From contig OZ038385.1 of NCBI GenBank assembly GCA_964036045.1, positions 36,488,063 through 36,552,062 of the forward strand: a DNA stretch of 64,000 nucleotides, written 5' to 3'. Under the pieces are notes generated by a model. The model made no database searches. It saw only the letters and a list, made by a program, of their open reading frames with translations, and was not told where the DNA came from. The position numbers and the translations under genes were made by a program. The DNA comes from Eutreptiella sp. 'Long Island Sound 2002'. Lineage: Eukaryota > Euglenozoa > Euglenophyceae > Eutreptiales > Eutreptiaceae. Shown here piece after piece: positions 1 through 11,999 of this stretch; the stretch's first letter is position 1; every line of letters starts with the position of its first letter.

Positions 1-3000
1 CCCAGCCTGTTGCGGGGGGAGGGACAGAAACCTTCCGCGGCATGGCGTACGACACGGGCGTGTCCCATGAAGCGTACGACCCTGCGACCGCCACGCGATC
101 TGTGCGGTTGATGAGCATCAACGAGTGCGCCACCGCCTTGGACACCACCGCTGGCACGGTGGGGAGTGCGGCCAGCGTCCAGGCAGGATACAGCTCAGTG
201 CTCACGGAGAACGGAAAGGAGGCACTTTGTGGATCATCAGCGACGTGGATTACCTGCAAACAGACAGGCAAACAGTAACGGGGTGTGACAACGGTCGGCC
301 CTGCCAGACTCCCATGGATCCGACCCAGGGGGCTACGAACCCCAGGTTCGAGTCCCACTCAGCCCTCTGGCACACGAGCACACAGGGGGCACGAGCACAC
401 GGTCAAACACAAGCAGAACAGGCGCAGCAGCGCACAAAGACACGCACGCCATCGGGCACACAGGAACATCCGCGGGCCCCAGCGAAGGAACAAGAGCGAC
501 CTTTGCATCTGCCGTACGGATCTCACCTGCGGCGGCCATGTCCTCCAGAGTCCCGGCCTCCACGAACCCCACGTCCACACCGCCTGTCAGGACCTCGGTC
601 ACAACTTTGCGCTGTTCGAACGCAAAGACCACTTGAGCCGGATCATGGAACAGATTCAGTCCGTGTTGCGCCATTTGGTACCACTGCATCTGGCAGCTTC
701 CTGCAGACACGACAGATGCACATGCCCGCGAGGGCCTTGCTGCACTTGGGTGCGGGTCGGGCTGGGCGGTAACCGGTGGTTGGAAATACGGGGGGTTTGG
801 CTGGGTCCCCCCTCCTTCTATGGTCCTCGCCGAAGGCGGGCCAAAAAATTTTAAGCTTAAATCCCGTTGGTTCCGAAGGCGCCGAAGCAAAAATTTGGCT
901 GTCAGCCCCAAACATTGGAAGGGGAGGATGGGGGGAGGGAGGGGGGTCCAGGGGGAGGTACCCCCCCTCCTCCTACGGTGCACGGCCGTTCTAATACATC
1001 GCTGGGGTCCAGGGTTGGGGGGCCTTGAGGGTGGACAGCAGCGGCTGGGGTGGAACGGACTGTCACCCCCAAAGGCAGGGGCTTACCCTTCCCGCCCTTC
1101 AAGCGCGTCGAACCTGGTTTCAGCAACAAAACCCTTCGGTAGGCACTGCGGCGCGCCCTCCATCTGCGCTCGTCCATCAGCCCCCCTTGGGGGGCGGGAC
1201 GCTCAGCACCCAACCCCCAAAGTCCGGAGCTCTGGCGTTCAACTCTTCGTGATACAGCACCACCGATCACAGCCCATCCACCATCGCGCGGGGGCCCGCG
1301 GTGGATGCACCTCCATTCCCGGAGGAACGGCACAGGGGCCAGAACTTGCTCCAGGTCAAGCCACCGCCAGCTCAACATAACCAACACAGTCATCTGCAGC
1401 ATTGGTCTGCCTCGAGGGCGGTCATGACCGATACCACTGGCCATTGTGAGCTTACTAAGAGACGGTTTGAAGGCGGTTAACCCTGATAGGGTGCTGAAGC
1501 TGGGACGCCAGCCCCCCACAGACGGTTTAGGGGGCTGCAACACAGTCACCACGGCATACCCAAAGTCATGCCCCTGAACCTGTTGGACATGGCAGCCAAA
1601 GGTGAGGATATCTGATGTGTAGGATTACGACTGTCTAATCTGAGGGCACCAAGGGGAGAAACCTAATGTAGGGGGGGGGGGGGGGTACGTCAATCCCAAA
1701 GTGTTCTCAATGCATGTGCACATCACACACTCAACCCGTTGCCGTTGGTCGGGGTGGGCGGAAAGTTGAATGTTGAAAGGTGGGGCCGCAACGAGCACCC
1801 AACGAAAGGGCGCTGGTTGGCGGGTATGGGAATTGGGGACACAGTCCAGAACGGCAATGCGGCAGACGCCTCAGGAAACGCCTCACGCAGGGCCTCCGGG
1901 GGGGCTGCATGGGCACGCAGTGGGGGTGTTTTCGCACAGCGCGGGCACAGCGCCAATTATTACGGTGATTATCCGGGTAACAACCCTGAAAACCACGCAC
2001 CTGCGGAATCATGCACAATCAATTCAAAACTCAAAAAATCAAACATCTGATGCTTGCCATGGGTCCCAGGGACCTAAATTCTGCCCCCTATAGCCCCGTC
2101 CACTGCAGCAGCCATTCAATGACGTCCTTTCAATCTTCTGAACTCACCGAACTCCCGGTGGTGGAGAACAGCCAACTTTTCGCACAGCGCGTGCACAGCG
2201 CACGGTACGCCCCCAGTGAGTGATGGCGTGCACTGGGGCAGGGCAACCTTCGCTCGACCCCCGAGGCATCCCCTCTTTTGGTACTGACTTAACGAGGCCC
2301 CAAGTTAATGCAGTGGGACAACTGCTGGTCCTTTGACAGAGACGTCTCTCGAGGGCAGGGCGGGGGGGAGGGCATGGGGCTGTCCCGAGGAGCCCCTTCT
2401 GCAATTCCCCGGGCGGCGGGGGGGCGGGGGGCTGTCCTCGGGGGGGGGGGGGGGGGGGCGCAAGCAGGTCACAGAGCGCTCCACACATGCACGTCCCGCT
2501 GTGCAGCCATGTGCCGCCGCAGTTCTTCCACGGTTAACTTTCGAGACTTCGAGTCCTCGGCGCAATTGTCATTAAACCGCTTCCGTCCAAAAGTCAAGAC
2601 TGAACTGCGACATACACTCGGGACGAAAACTCAACGGGTCCATCCGTCACCGCCAGCAAATAAGTACAGGACCATATGTGCGAAACGATGTTGCGTAAAT
2701 ACATAAGATATACTGGGGTCGAGTCTTCTCGAGTCCTCGGGGGAGGGGGGGTGCGCATACCGTAACCGCCGACAGAAGTCGTCACCACCGATTTGTTCAC
2801 AAGATCATAAATGCTCCGAATATCGGGCCGGTCGGCCGCCGTGAACACGACCCCCCCGACGTGCCGCACTTCATGCCCCGCGCGGAGGCGGCGGAGGGAC
2901 ACCACGGGTGCGGCGTGGAACTCCCGTTCCATGCAGGTGAACACGTTGGGCTGCACGCAGAAGAAGTCCACAGCGCCGGCCCGGATCTTGGCACGCAGCG

Positions 3001-3229
3001 TCGACGCGTTGAATGGCAGGGTCGTAAATTGTATGCCCTGCCTTGCCCCGACGCTCTCGCTGAGGTACGTCTCAAGGGTGGGTTCGAGAGACGCGGGCAA
3101 ATCGCCGGATTCCGTGATCTGGACTCCGACGCGGTACGTCGTGCCCCTCAGGGGTGGGTCGGAGCCCAGTACAAAGGACAGTCTCCACAGAAGGAGCATA
3201 CGGAACAGGCACGTTATTAGTCTGTACAT
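1..3229 (-). CDS. PhnD-like periplasmic-binding-domain protein, 3' end outside window
   Basis: Exons read on the minus strand are 3229-2761, 700-501 and 253-32, all GT-AG, with phases agreeing (297 codons so far). The start chosen is the ATG at 3229 because it opens a hydrophobic signal-like stretch (MYRLITCLFRMLLLWRLSF). A good acceptor (CCTGCAG) lies just upstream, so further 5' exons remain possible. The rest matches the phosphate/phosphite/phosphonate binding-protein fold (PhnD type, often the sensor part of bacterial histidine kinases): TTYRVGVQITESGD at the first strand, VDFFCVQPNVF, the GGVVFTAADRPDI hinge segment, GGYG then WYQMAQHGLN, the VDVGFVEAGTLEDMAAAG ligand-side segment, and FPFSVSTELYPAWTLAALP. 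The domain would lie outside the cytoplasm. What follows (membrane helix, kinase, cyclase or nothing) is not in the window. The ligand cannot be told from sequence; phosphorus oxyanions are suggested by family only. Confidence 0.8.
254..500 (-). other. intron of the binding-protein gene
   Basis: Short intron between the second and third visible exons. Its donor is AAG|GTCGCT, a weak match, and its acceptor TTTGCAG is good. It was placed where the family alignment runs directly from TADAK into VIHVADDP. It holds a perfect B-box-like string near 343 that does not fold as a tRNA. Confidence 0.65.
701..2760 (-). other. 2.06-kb intron of the binding-protein gene
   Basis: Donor GGTTACG|GTATGC and acceptor GTCTGCAG join GGYG to SCQMQWYQM in phase 1, exactly where the binding-protein fold continues. 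The intron is GC-rich with G runs at about 1673-1686 and 2438-2458. It carries one arm of an inverted repeat (1534-1735). No coding signal was seen. Confidence 0.75.
1534..1735 (+). repeat. inverted repeat copy A (dispersed element)
   Basis: Its reverse complement recurs at about 4312-4497 with only scattered differences, for example TAATCTGAGGGCACCAAGGG and GGATATCTGATGT in both copies. Copy A has a longer central G run (about 14 against 5). The two copies face each other across the first visible exon of the binding-protein gene. Probably two insertions of one short element rather than TIRs of one transposon, since a host exon lies between. Confidence 0.8.
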
Positions 3230-6200
3230 GTCCTGCAGGCGAAACGGGCGGGGCACGGGAGGCAGACGCCAGGGGCCAGGGCAAAATGTGAGGCACTGAA
3301 GCCACATGGATTTTGGCGACAGTTGTGCCCATTTGAGAACACAAAAAAAGCGGTTCTTCAAGTGCTTTCGCATGCAGGATTTACATCCATGACTGATGAC
3401 TGCCCTCCATCACTTGAGCCCCTTTTCCGCCCCCCAACCCAACGCAGGGCTGGATGGAAAGGTCCAGCCGTTCCATGAATGGAGTCCCAGGGTTGCAATG
3501 CACTGTTTTCTTCCTCTGGTTCGTCACAGCCATACGTTTCAAGGCTTCGTCTTCAAGGGCTTGGGTAGATCGGCATCCTGGCTGAGCTTCATCCATGGCA
3601 GTTGAGGTTTTCAACGCTCAGGCGTCCTGTCTGTCCGTCCATCCCATTCACAGGCGCAAAACAAACGTGGCTTTGGGGTGGGGAGCCATGGTTGTGCCCC
3701 AGGCACAGGCACGCCCGGCACAAACTTAAGACGGACTGAGGACAGCATGTTGTGCAAAACCGCCACTTAGCCAAAAGAAACATTTTCTGCGGAGCGCTGC
3801 GGAGACAAAACTTTGAGCTTGCTGGCATCGCTCGATCCTTTGTGGGACCTTTACCAAATGCGCACTGCATGCATACTTGGCAAAGCCCACCAGACAGGAA
3901 ACCTCCACAGCCACCTACCACCTTGGTACAGCAGAGCAATGTGGCAACACAAATAGGTATGGAGTTCTGTTGTTCCCAAATGTGCAAAAAGGTTCATGAT
4001 CTCTTGAAAATTTCCTAGCCACTTGAACCTAATTGCATGTTCTGGCCTCTGTATTTTTGGCACCGTTTCATTAAAAAATGTGCTGTGGGTTTGAGTCCCA
4101 GAATGATTGATATCTCCTTCCGAGGCCAGGACACCTGACCGCACACATGCAGTGACATGTAGATTGTGTGTTGCATCTGGACCTAGACACTAATAGCAGG
4201 GAGATCCGGTCCAGGATTGCAGACCATTGCTCCTCACACAGTCGGAAAGTCGTTGAGCACTTTGAGGACACATGGCTTCCAATGCACAGCCAACCTGCAG
4301 TATGTGTGATGTGCACATGCATTGAGAAAACTTTGGGATTGACGTACCCGCCCCCTACATTAGGTTTCTCCCCTTGGTGCCCTCAGATTAGACAGTCGTA
4401 ATCCTAGACATCAGATATCCTCACCTTTGGCTGCCAAGTCCAACAGGTTTAGGGGCATGACTTTATAGTATGCCGTGGTGACTGTGTTGCACACTGCCCG
4501 ATCTTCAGCAGCCATTTGCTTTATCCCCCGCCCCCCTTGTCCACGCTACACCCAGGTCCCAAATTAATATGGTGACTACTCCTCCGGTCGCTAGACCAGG
4601 CGTAGCTAAATGTGGCACTAAAACACACCGACAATACAAGTGCATCTGTGAGCCATAGCATGCATGGGGTCTCCTGTCCCACAGCCACAAACAGACTGTG
4701 CAACGCCATCAGTCCCTTCGTGTACTCAACGGTGGCAAAATTACACCAGCGCTCTGATAAATCCTTGATTGTAGCATGAACATGCTCCCGAGCCATATGC
4801 GAGTAGAACCTGTTTACCCGTTGCAGTCGAATGCTGGACACAACAATGAAGTAACTTTAAGTAAAAGGTGCCAAAAAGGTGGAAGAAGGTCAATCAAATA
4901 TCAATAGACGCAGTCTCAGCAAACAATCGAAATACACGTGTATCGATCATCTCGCCTCACCTTTACAAACCGGGACCGAATCACAATTGGGACCAACATT
5001 ATTATGGCAACGACGCCTCCCTGTAGCTTGGGCAATGTTTGAGGGGGGGGGGCTAATTAAGGCTGGGGCACAAAATGATTCATATCTGAGATGAAAGGAG
5101 CGCGGGATATTCTTGAACTGAAAATGCACTGGCTCAGCATCAGCACATTGCGTCACTTGCACCATCCGCATCTGACCACCATCAGTCAACTGCCAACCGC
5201 CGTTACTTAGCCGCTCGGAAAGTGCCACAATCCCAATTTCTCTCATTTCAAAAACCCCCGCCGTACCTGGACACACAAATGGAACAGTTCTGCGCACAAC
5301 AATATCATCACAAACAATGGCCCATTTCTGGAGCAAACAAGCGTGGATCAGTGCGGGAGGGTCAGCTACAAAAGCAACACCACTGTTCAATACCAATGGC
5401 ACTGGTTACTCACAGCCCCCCGGTCCCTACTTCCATTTCCCTTTACGGTATGAAGCAATCCCCTTGTGGACTCTGGCTACAACACATGCCTCATTCCAGA
5501 GGCCGCATTCTTGGCCCATACCAATGGCTGGGCACACAATACAACCGGACAACATGAACCGTAGCAGAGGATATATAATATCATCAAACGGCCACCCCAC
5601 AGGACTTGCCACCCAAACCCCACATTTGTCATCACAGATGTCCGCACGGGACCCTCCGACTGGATGAGTAGAAAATACCGCATTCAATCACATGTCGCAC
5701 CCTCGCCCATTATCACACACTTGCTTCCGGAGTCTGTGGTCTGTAAACCACAACCGAGCGCTTTGAGGTCGTCTTGTGCTCCCCACCCCCGCATACCAGC
5801 CCCAGTAGGGTGTCTCCGAACTGGGTTCTCCTGCCTCCTCAGCCCCTAGCGCCCCCCACGTTGGGTGTATTCAACATTAAACTTTCCTGCTTGGACACAC
5901 AGCGGGTATCTGGTGTGAAAAGCAGTGTGTTGCAATGATACAATCTGGAAAATCTGGTGTCGCCCCCCGCACTCAAAATAGGTCTGCATGCCCGAAGGTG
6001 ATGTGTCCATCGGCCCAAAGGTGGGTCGTTCACTTGTTATGTGGTCTCCTTTTTTGCTGGCTGGAAGTCTCGAGCGAGAGTCAGGTCGAACGGCGTGTGT
6101 GTGACAGCGGCAACATGGGTGTGGCATTGCATTCTGTGTTGTGATGTTTAGTCAAAAACACGGCATGCCATGCTCTCTGAACCCTCCACCCCTCCAAACT

Positions 6201-7092
6201 GTTTCCAGAGACATATAACCCCAACCAGGAAGATGGCACGGAGGCAACACCAGATTCCTGCTTCTCATAACTGAATGAAAGGCGAAAAGGTGGGTTGTTC
6301 AAAAATCGTCATGAACAGCAGATCACAAAGATGCAGGCTGACTCATGAAAGCACAACTCTGCACAGCACCACAGTACCACGCAGCAGCGCATTCTACACA
6401 ACGGAACCCCATGGGCCGCAGCAAACAGCGATTACTTGTGCTTGCAGGCATTCAATCAGACAAACACATACATGTGCAGCAGCAACGACGACATGTGCTT
6501 GTACTAGTCAATCGGGCGGGTCTAATCATCTACTGTTCTAAACCTCTGGTGCCCAGCAAATGAGTTTCCAGGACATTTCCGGAAAAAAAACGTGTGCACA
6601 CAGGTATCAGCGGCGGCTGTTTGCCGGCTTGCACGCATACCTGTGTCAAGGGGTGAGGTGAGTGAGGTCAGTAAGAGGGGAATTCGGCCTAAATCTAGGG
6701 AACGGATTCCACGGAGGAAAGGGAAAGCAATCTGTGCATGCAGGAGGACAAAAACGACACCCACTTGATGATTCGCCCCTCAATAAAAAGCAAAGGGCCC
6801 CTAAATCGCCAACTGAGACCCATGATTTCTGGGGGACCGCCCCATCTACTGGCGGTGCCACTATTGTAGTGCACGAAGGAACGATTTGCCTGATACCTGC
6901 ACTTGTAAGGCCCTGGGCCTTCCATGCGGCAACTGCTCTGTGACCCCAACTGCTGCCGGCTCATGACTTCAGGAGCAATGGCCACTTGCCCTTCGTGCTT
7001 GTCCCATGCTTTGAAGACCAATGCCCCCCCGCCCCCCCGCCCCCCGGACCCAGCCCTCAGTCATTCCCTCAGACCCTGCGACGCAGACGTCC
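3230..7092. other. non-coding stretch upstream of the binding-protein gene
   Basis: No exon could be supported here on either strand. Open frames are short, overlap on both strands and show no family resemblance. It contains inverted-repeat copy B and ordinary mixed-composition DNA. It may hold the promoter and 5' untranslated exons of the binding-protein gene. Confidence 0.5.
4312..4497 (-). repeat. inverted repeat copy B (dispersed element)
   Basis: Reverse-complement partner of 1534-1735. Plus-strand sequence just upstream (4084-4098) holds GTGGGTTTGAGTCCC, which resembles a pol III B box, so a tRNA-derived SINE is a possible identity. No poly-A tail or target-site duplication was confirmed. 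Confidence 0.75.
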
Positions 7093-7581
7093 TCATTCGG
7101 CTGCTGCTGGAGCTTTGGCTTCGGGGCTCTCGTCTCCGTCGGCAGACTTGGCGATCGGCATGGGGGACTTGCGCCAGGGCCTTGTGGCATTGCTGTGAAG
7201 CCCAGAAGCCCGTGTCCGGTTTGTGCGGGCTCTCGGAGCATACCTCCCCGGAGACACCCCCGGCGAAGAGCCAGAGGAGCTTCGGGGGGAAATCTCACTT
7301 CTCCTGCCAGAGCTCCCGGAGCCTGAGCCCACAGGCTCCTTCGCGTCACTGCCCGTCGCAACCGCGTCCGACTTCTTGGCCCGAGGGGGGGCCTTAACGG
7401 AGGCCTCCACGTCATCCCCGTTGTCACGCAGGGAAGAGGGCTCCGATCCCTCGGCTGCCTCCTTCTTGACGGAGGTGGCGCTGGCAGACCCCGTCGCACC
7501 GCCGGAGCCCTTTGCGCGGCCATCGGTCGGCCCGGAAGCCTCCACCGCAGCATCACCCGCAGCCCCCTTCTTCCGGGACAC
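7093..7581 (-). CDS. possible exon: low-complexity Ala/Ser/Lys/Glu-rich protein
   Basis: A 162-codon frame opens with MSRKKGAAGDAAVEASG and continues as a polar, disordered sequence with alternating Lys/Glu and Ser/Gly blocks (for example SGSGSSGRRSEISPRSSSGS) and no cysteine or tryptophan. The opposite strand is also open for 171 codons, as expected for GC-rich DNA, so openness alone is weak evidence. The minus reading looks more protein-like. It could be an isolated gene, a 5' exon of the binding-protein gene 3.9 kb downstream, or chance. No domain was recognised. Confidence 0.25.
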   Translation of the reverse strand: MSRKKGAAGDAAVEASGPTDGRAKGSGGATGSASATSVKKEAAEGSEPSSLRDNGDDVEASVKAPPRAKKSDAVATGSDAKEPVGSGSGSSGRRSEISPRSSSGSSPGVSPGRYAPRARTNRTRASGLHSNATRPWRKSPMPIAKSADGDESPEAKAPAAAE

Positions 7582-7599
7582 CCCACCAGCGGCTTCAGT

Positions 7600-9385
7600 G
7601 GCTCCCGTGGCTTGGGCGATTGGGGATGGTCTGGTCCCAGACTCCTACGAAACGGGGGGGGGGGGGCGCCGTATGGGCTCTATCCGGACCGGCCAGAGCA
7701 TCCAGTGCTGTGCGTTGCGCAGTGCACAGAGGCAGTAACGGGCTGAGACCAGACCTGTGCTTCAATGGAAGGAAGGCTGGGGGAGGGGGCTCTCAAGACT
7801 TAAATACGAAGCGCTGACTGGCCGTTGGCAGTCGGGGGACAAATCCTGGCGGTTACCAAACGGTTGGAGGGCACTTGAGGGACGGCACCCCACTTCACGC
7901 ACAGGCCCCGGAGGGACGAGACGCGTGAGAGGGGGCGAGGGGGCAGCGCAGCGCTGAATGGGAGTGGTCAAATGGTATTGGAAGCGGCAGCCCCGCGCCC
8001 CTGCCCCCATGTAGACGTGCCCTGCACGACAAAGCGCCCCCGTGCGGTATGACAGGGCCCGGGACTTCCCCGTCTCTTCGCGCCGGCCCTTGTCAACAGC
8101 CCCGAGAAGAGGCGCGGGGCCCCGAACCGGCCCGGGACAGGTGGTCTATGTACTGCGTACCCCCGCCCCCCAGTGCCCATGTGCCCGGCCGTGTGCGTCC
8201 CGGGGTCCGACCGTCACCCGCCGACCTTTGGGTATGGTACGTGTCCGCGGTCTCGGCAGGGGGAGACAATGCGGTGACCCGCCCTCAGGTCCATCTCTGG
8301 GTCCTACGCCTTTGCGTCCGGACCTTCATCGTGTTCGTGTCTTCCTCGCAGCTTCTCCTGCAACAAGGAGAGCGGTCCTTAATCTCGTGGGCTGCACAAG
8401 ATGTTCCTGAATGCCCACAAAAACGTGGCGGTCTGCTACGCTGCCCCGATACAAACGCCTCTCGACATCGCGGTGACATCCCAAATGCCGGTCGTCACCG
8501 GTTGCAGTCCGCCGCGCACCAACCGCGTTCGGTTGCGTGCCCGAAATGCGGTCGGCCACGTGCCCACGCAGCCACCCGTTGCTGGGCGCCGGTCCTGACG
8601 GTTTAAATGCCCCTCAACCGGAGTCCCGGGGCTGTGCATCCCAAAACACCGCATCTGGACATTAGCATGTGGGCCAATCGCACGGCAATTTCTTTCGCAA
8701 GCCCCACTGGCAATGATGGGTGAGGCGGGTTTGCCGCCCTTTGCAGGAGTTGGGGGAGGGGGGGCGAGGACAAGGGCGGAGATGACGTCTGGCCGCAGGC
8801 ATTTCGGCCATCTGGAGGCATTCGGACCCTCCGAAGGTGGTGCGCCTCGGCGGTTATCGGTGGCCGACCGGGCGCAAAACACAGGCCACCGCCGGGACGA
8901 CCGCGCCTGCATGAGCACCGCGACCGTCGTGGGGAGTCTTTTGACTTCCCTCACTGGCGAGGCACACTGCCGCACCGAAAAAGATGGTGGACGGAGCGTA
9001 CCTTGTGGCCAACCGTCCCCGGCACAGATCACGTCACGTCGGAGCACCGACCCCGGCAGAGGCTAACGCCAGGGCCTCAAAACACGTGGAGGGCGTGGGA
9101 CGCATGCCGACCATCCGATTCTGCAGTGCCCCCCCCCCCCCCCCCACCCCACACACACACTACGTCTCACTGCGTGCCCGACAGAAAAGGGCAAATTTAA
9201 GACCCTGGAAGGGGCCCGAGCCACTTGAGGAGGTGGTGTGCCCTCCTCAGTCCCTTTGGACTCCGAGGGGCCGAGGGGCTATACAAGTCTTCCGGGGCAC
9301 GCCTTGTGTCAGGTATTGTTGGTCGATTGCAAATTTGCCACATTCGCAGCGCACCCTCTGAACGAGAACCCCCGGCGGGGCTGTG
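7600..9385. other. GC-rich spacer without recognisable genes
   Basis: High G+C, several mononucleotide C or G runs (7656-7665, 9126-9146) and many overlapping frames on both strands with arginine/proline-rich translations typical of GC-rich non-coding DNA. No conserved domain or exon chain was found. Confidence 0.5.
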
Positions 9386-9390
9386 GGGCC

Positions 9391-10977
9391 TGTTTGGGAC
9401 ACGCGTCCCCTAATCATTGGCAATGAGGGAGTGGGGAAATGGGGTGTTTGGGACACGCGTCCCCTAATCATTGGCAATGAGGGAGTGGGGAAATGGGGTG
9501 TTTGGGACACGCGTCCCCTAATCATTGGCAATGAGGGAGTGGGGAAATGGGGTGTTTGGGACACGTGTCCCCTAATCATTGGCAATGAGGGAGTGGGGAA
9601 ATGGGGTGTTTGGGACACGCGTCCCCTAATCATTGGCAATGAGGGAGTGGGGAAATGGGGTGTTTGGGACACGCGTCCCCTAATCATTGGCAATGAGGGA
9701 GTGGGGAAATGGGGTGTTTGGGACACGTGTCCCCTAATCATTGGCAATGAGGGAGTGGGGAAATGGGGTGTTTGGGACACGCGTCCCCTAATCATTGGCA
9801 ATGAGGGAGTGGGGAAATGGGGTGTTTGGGACACGCGTCCCCTAATCATTGGCAATGAGGGAGTGGGGAAATGGGGTGTTTGGGACACGCGTCCCCTAAT
9901 CATTGGCAATGAGGGAGTGGGGAAATGGGGTGTTTGGGACACGTGTCCCCTAATCATTGGCAATGAGGGAGTGGGGAAATGGGGTGTTTGGGACACGTGT
10001 CCCCTAATCATTGGCAATGAGGGAGTGGGGAAATGGGGTGTTTGGGACACGCGTCCCCTAATCATTGGCAATGAGGGAGTGGGGAAATGGGGTGTTTGGG
10101 ACACGTGTCCCCTAATCATTGGCAATGAGGGAGTGGGGAAATGGGGTGTTTGGGACACGCGTCCCCTAATCATTGGCAATGAGGGAGTGGGGAAATGGGG
10201 TGTTTGGGACACGCGTCCCCTAATCATTGGCAATGAGGGAGTGGGGAAATGGGGTGTTTGGGACACGCGTCCCCTAATCATTGGCAATGAGGGAGTGGGG
10301 AAATGGGGTGTTTGGGACACGTGTCCCCTAATCATTGGCAATGAGGGAGTGGGGAAATGGGGTGTTTGGGACACGCGTCCCCTAATCATTGGCAATGAGG
10401 GAGTGGGGAAATGGGGTGTTTGGGACACGCGTCCCCTAATCATTGGCAATGAGGGAGTGGGGAAATGGGGTGTTTGGGACACGCGTCCCCTAATCATTGG
10501 CAATGAGGGAGTGGGGAAATGGGGTGTTTGGGACACGTGTCCCCTAATCATTGGCAATGAGGGAGTGGGGAAATGGGGTGTTTGGGACACGTGTCCCCTA
10601 ATCATTGGCAATGAGGGAGTGGGGAAATGGGGTGTTTGGGACACGCGTCCCCTAATCATTGGCAATGAGGGAGTGGGGAAATGGGGTGTTTGGGACACGC
10701 GTCCCCTAATCATTGGCAATGAGGGAGTGGGGAAATGGGGTGTTTGGGACACGTGTCCCCTAATCATTGGCAATGAGGGAGTGGGGAAATGGGGTGTTTG
10801 GGACACGCGTCCCCTAATCATTGGCAATGAGGGAGTGGGGAAATGGGGTGTTTGGGACACGCGTCCCCTAATCATTGGCAATGAGGGAGTGGGGAAATGG
10901 GGTGTTTGGGACACGTGTCCCCTAATCATTGGCAAGGGAGGAGGACTGAAATGGGGGTCTCCTAATCATTGGCAAGG
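9391..10977 (+). repeat. 54-bp satellite, 29 tandem copies
   Basis: The unit begins TTTGGGACACGCGTCCCC and ends GAGGGAGTGGGGAAATGGGG. Twenty-eight units are nearly identical and the 29th decays after AATCATTGGCAA, followed by one more partial AATCATTGGCAA at 10963-10974. The only common variant is CGCGT (19 copies) against CGTGT (10 copies: units 4, 7, 11, 12, 14, 18, 22, 23, 26 and 29). Because 54 is divisible by 3 and the unit lacks stops, both strands stay open for more than 500 codons. This is a by-product of the period, not evidence for a protein. Confidence 0.97.
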
Positions 10978-11509
10978 CTGTCTGCAATTACAAAGGATTG
11001 CCTGAGCCGACCCCAGAAAGCTGCATCGTCTCTCACCTACACCGCCATCGCCCTGCCATTACGCAGCTAACTACGGTTGGCTAGACTACCCACCCCCTGA
11101 TGATCGGGGATGGCTGCCACCGACCCCTAAAACCTGCCGCCAGTTCGTCTTAAAACGGATACCATCCGCGCCTTAGGCCGCAACCGTTCCCTGAACCCTG
11201 CTGCCTGCCGGTCTTGAGGTGAGGGAGAGACCTCTGGGCGAGGCTGCATGACTGACTGCACTTGTGCGGCTCTCAACTTCGTGTTCGCCAGGGGATTGGG
11301 CTTCTGCTCGGTAGTCCTGCACAAGAGGGGTGGTGCGGCATACAATCCCTCACCGTACGCCCCTTGCGTTTGCATCATCTGCGTGTGCGCAGGTATGGGC
11401 GTTGGGACAGGGCGTGGGGACAGGGCTTTGATCCAGGTCACCAATTCCTGTGGATGCTGTGGATCACATGGCTTGGGCCTCGCACTGCCACACTGGGAAA
11501 GTCTGGAGC
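10978..11509. other. spacer between satellite and degenerate minisatellite
   Basis: Mixed sequence without a supportable exon. Frames on both strands are short or overlap each other. Confidence 0.4.
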
Positions 11510-11960
11510 CTTGCACCGGCACGCCCCGTGCCTTGCACCGCCACACCTCATCCCTCTCGCTGCCACGCCCGATGCCTCGCGCCCCCATGCCCAGTGCCTC
11601 ACGTTGCCACACCCAGTGCCTTGTGTCGCCCGCCCGGAGCCTCGCAATGCCCGCCACATCTAGAGCCTCGCGGCGCCTGCGACTCCTAGAGCCTCGCAGC
11701 ACCACCCGGAGCCTCACCACGCCCTGAGCCTCATGGCACCCGCCACGCCAGGAGCCTTGCACGGCCTGTGATGCCCGGAGCCTCACGACACCACCGCCGG
11801 AGCCTGACCATGCCCGGAGTTTCACGGCGCGCGCCACAACCGGAGCCTCATGTCGCCCACCATGCCTGGGGCCTCGTGGCACCCGCCATACCCTGAGCCT
11901 CGTGGTGCCCGCCAAGCCCAGAGCCTCGCCATGGCCACCAGCCTGGTGCCTTGCCGCACC
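11510..11960 (+). repeat. degenerate GC-rich minisatellite
   Basis: Many imperfect copies of a core such as CCCGGAGCCTCACGGC, at variable spacing of roughly 15-28 bp, with CACGCC/CCACCACG linkers. The long minus-strand frame here (AGAARHQAGGHGEALG and similar) is a translation of the repeat. Confidence 0.75.
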
Positions 11961-11999
11961 AGCCACACCCCATGCCTAGGAGTTGGAATCGCTATCCGA

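Noticed and set aside
285-365. tRNA gene near 343 (perfect B box GGTTCGAGTCC)
   Set aside because: The T-stem does not pair, no A box or acceptor stem is found at the right distance, and it lies in an intron.
7223-7738. 171-codon plus-strand ORF
   Set aside because: Mirror of the minus-strand frame at 7093-7581 in GC-rich DNA. Its translation is less protein-like and no splice chain was found.
9391-10977. CRISPR array
   Set aside because: The 54-bp copies are contiguous with no spacers, and the sequence is a eukaryotic nuclear gene region.
9247-11005. Very long ORFs on both strands (540 and 562 codons)
   Set aside because: They are translations of a 54-bp satellite whose period is a multiple of three. 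Both strands are open for the same reason, and the flanks are not coding.
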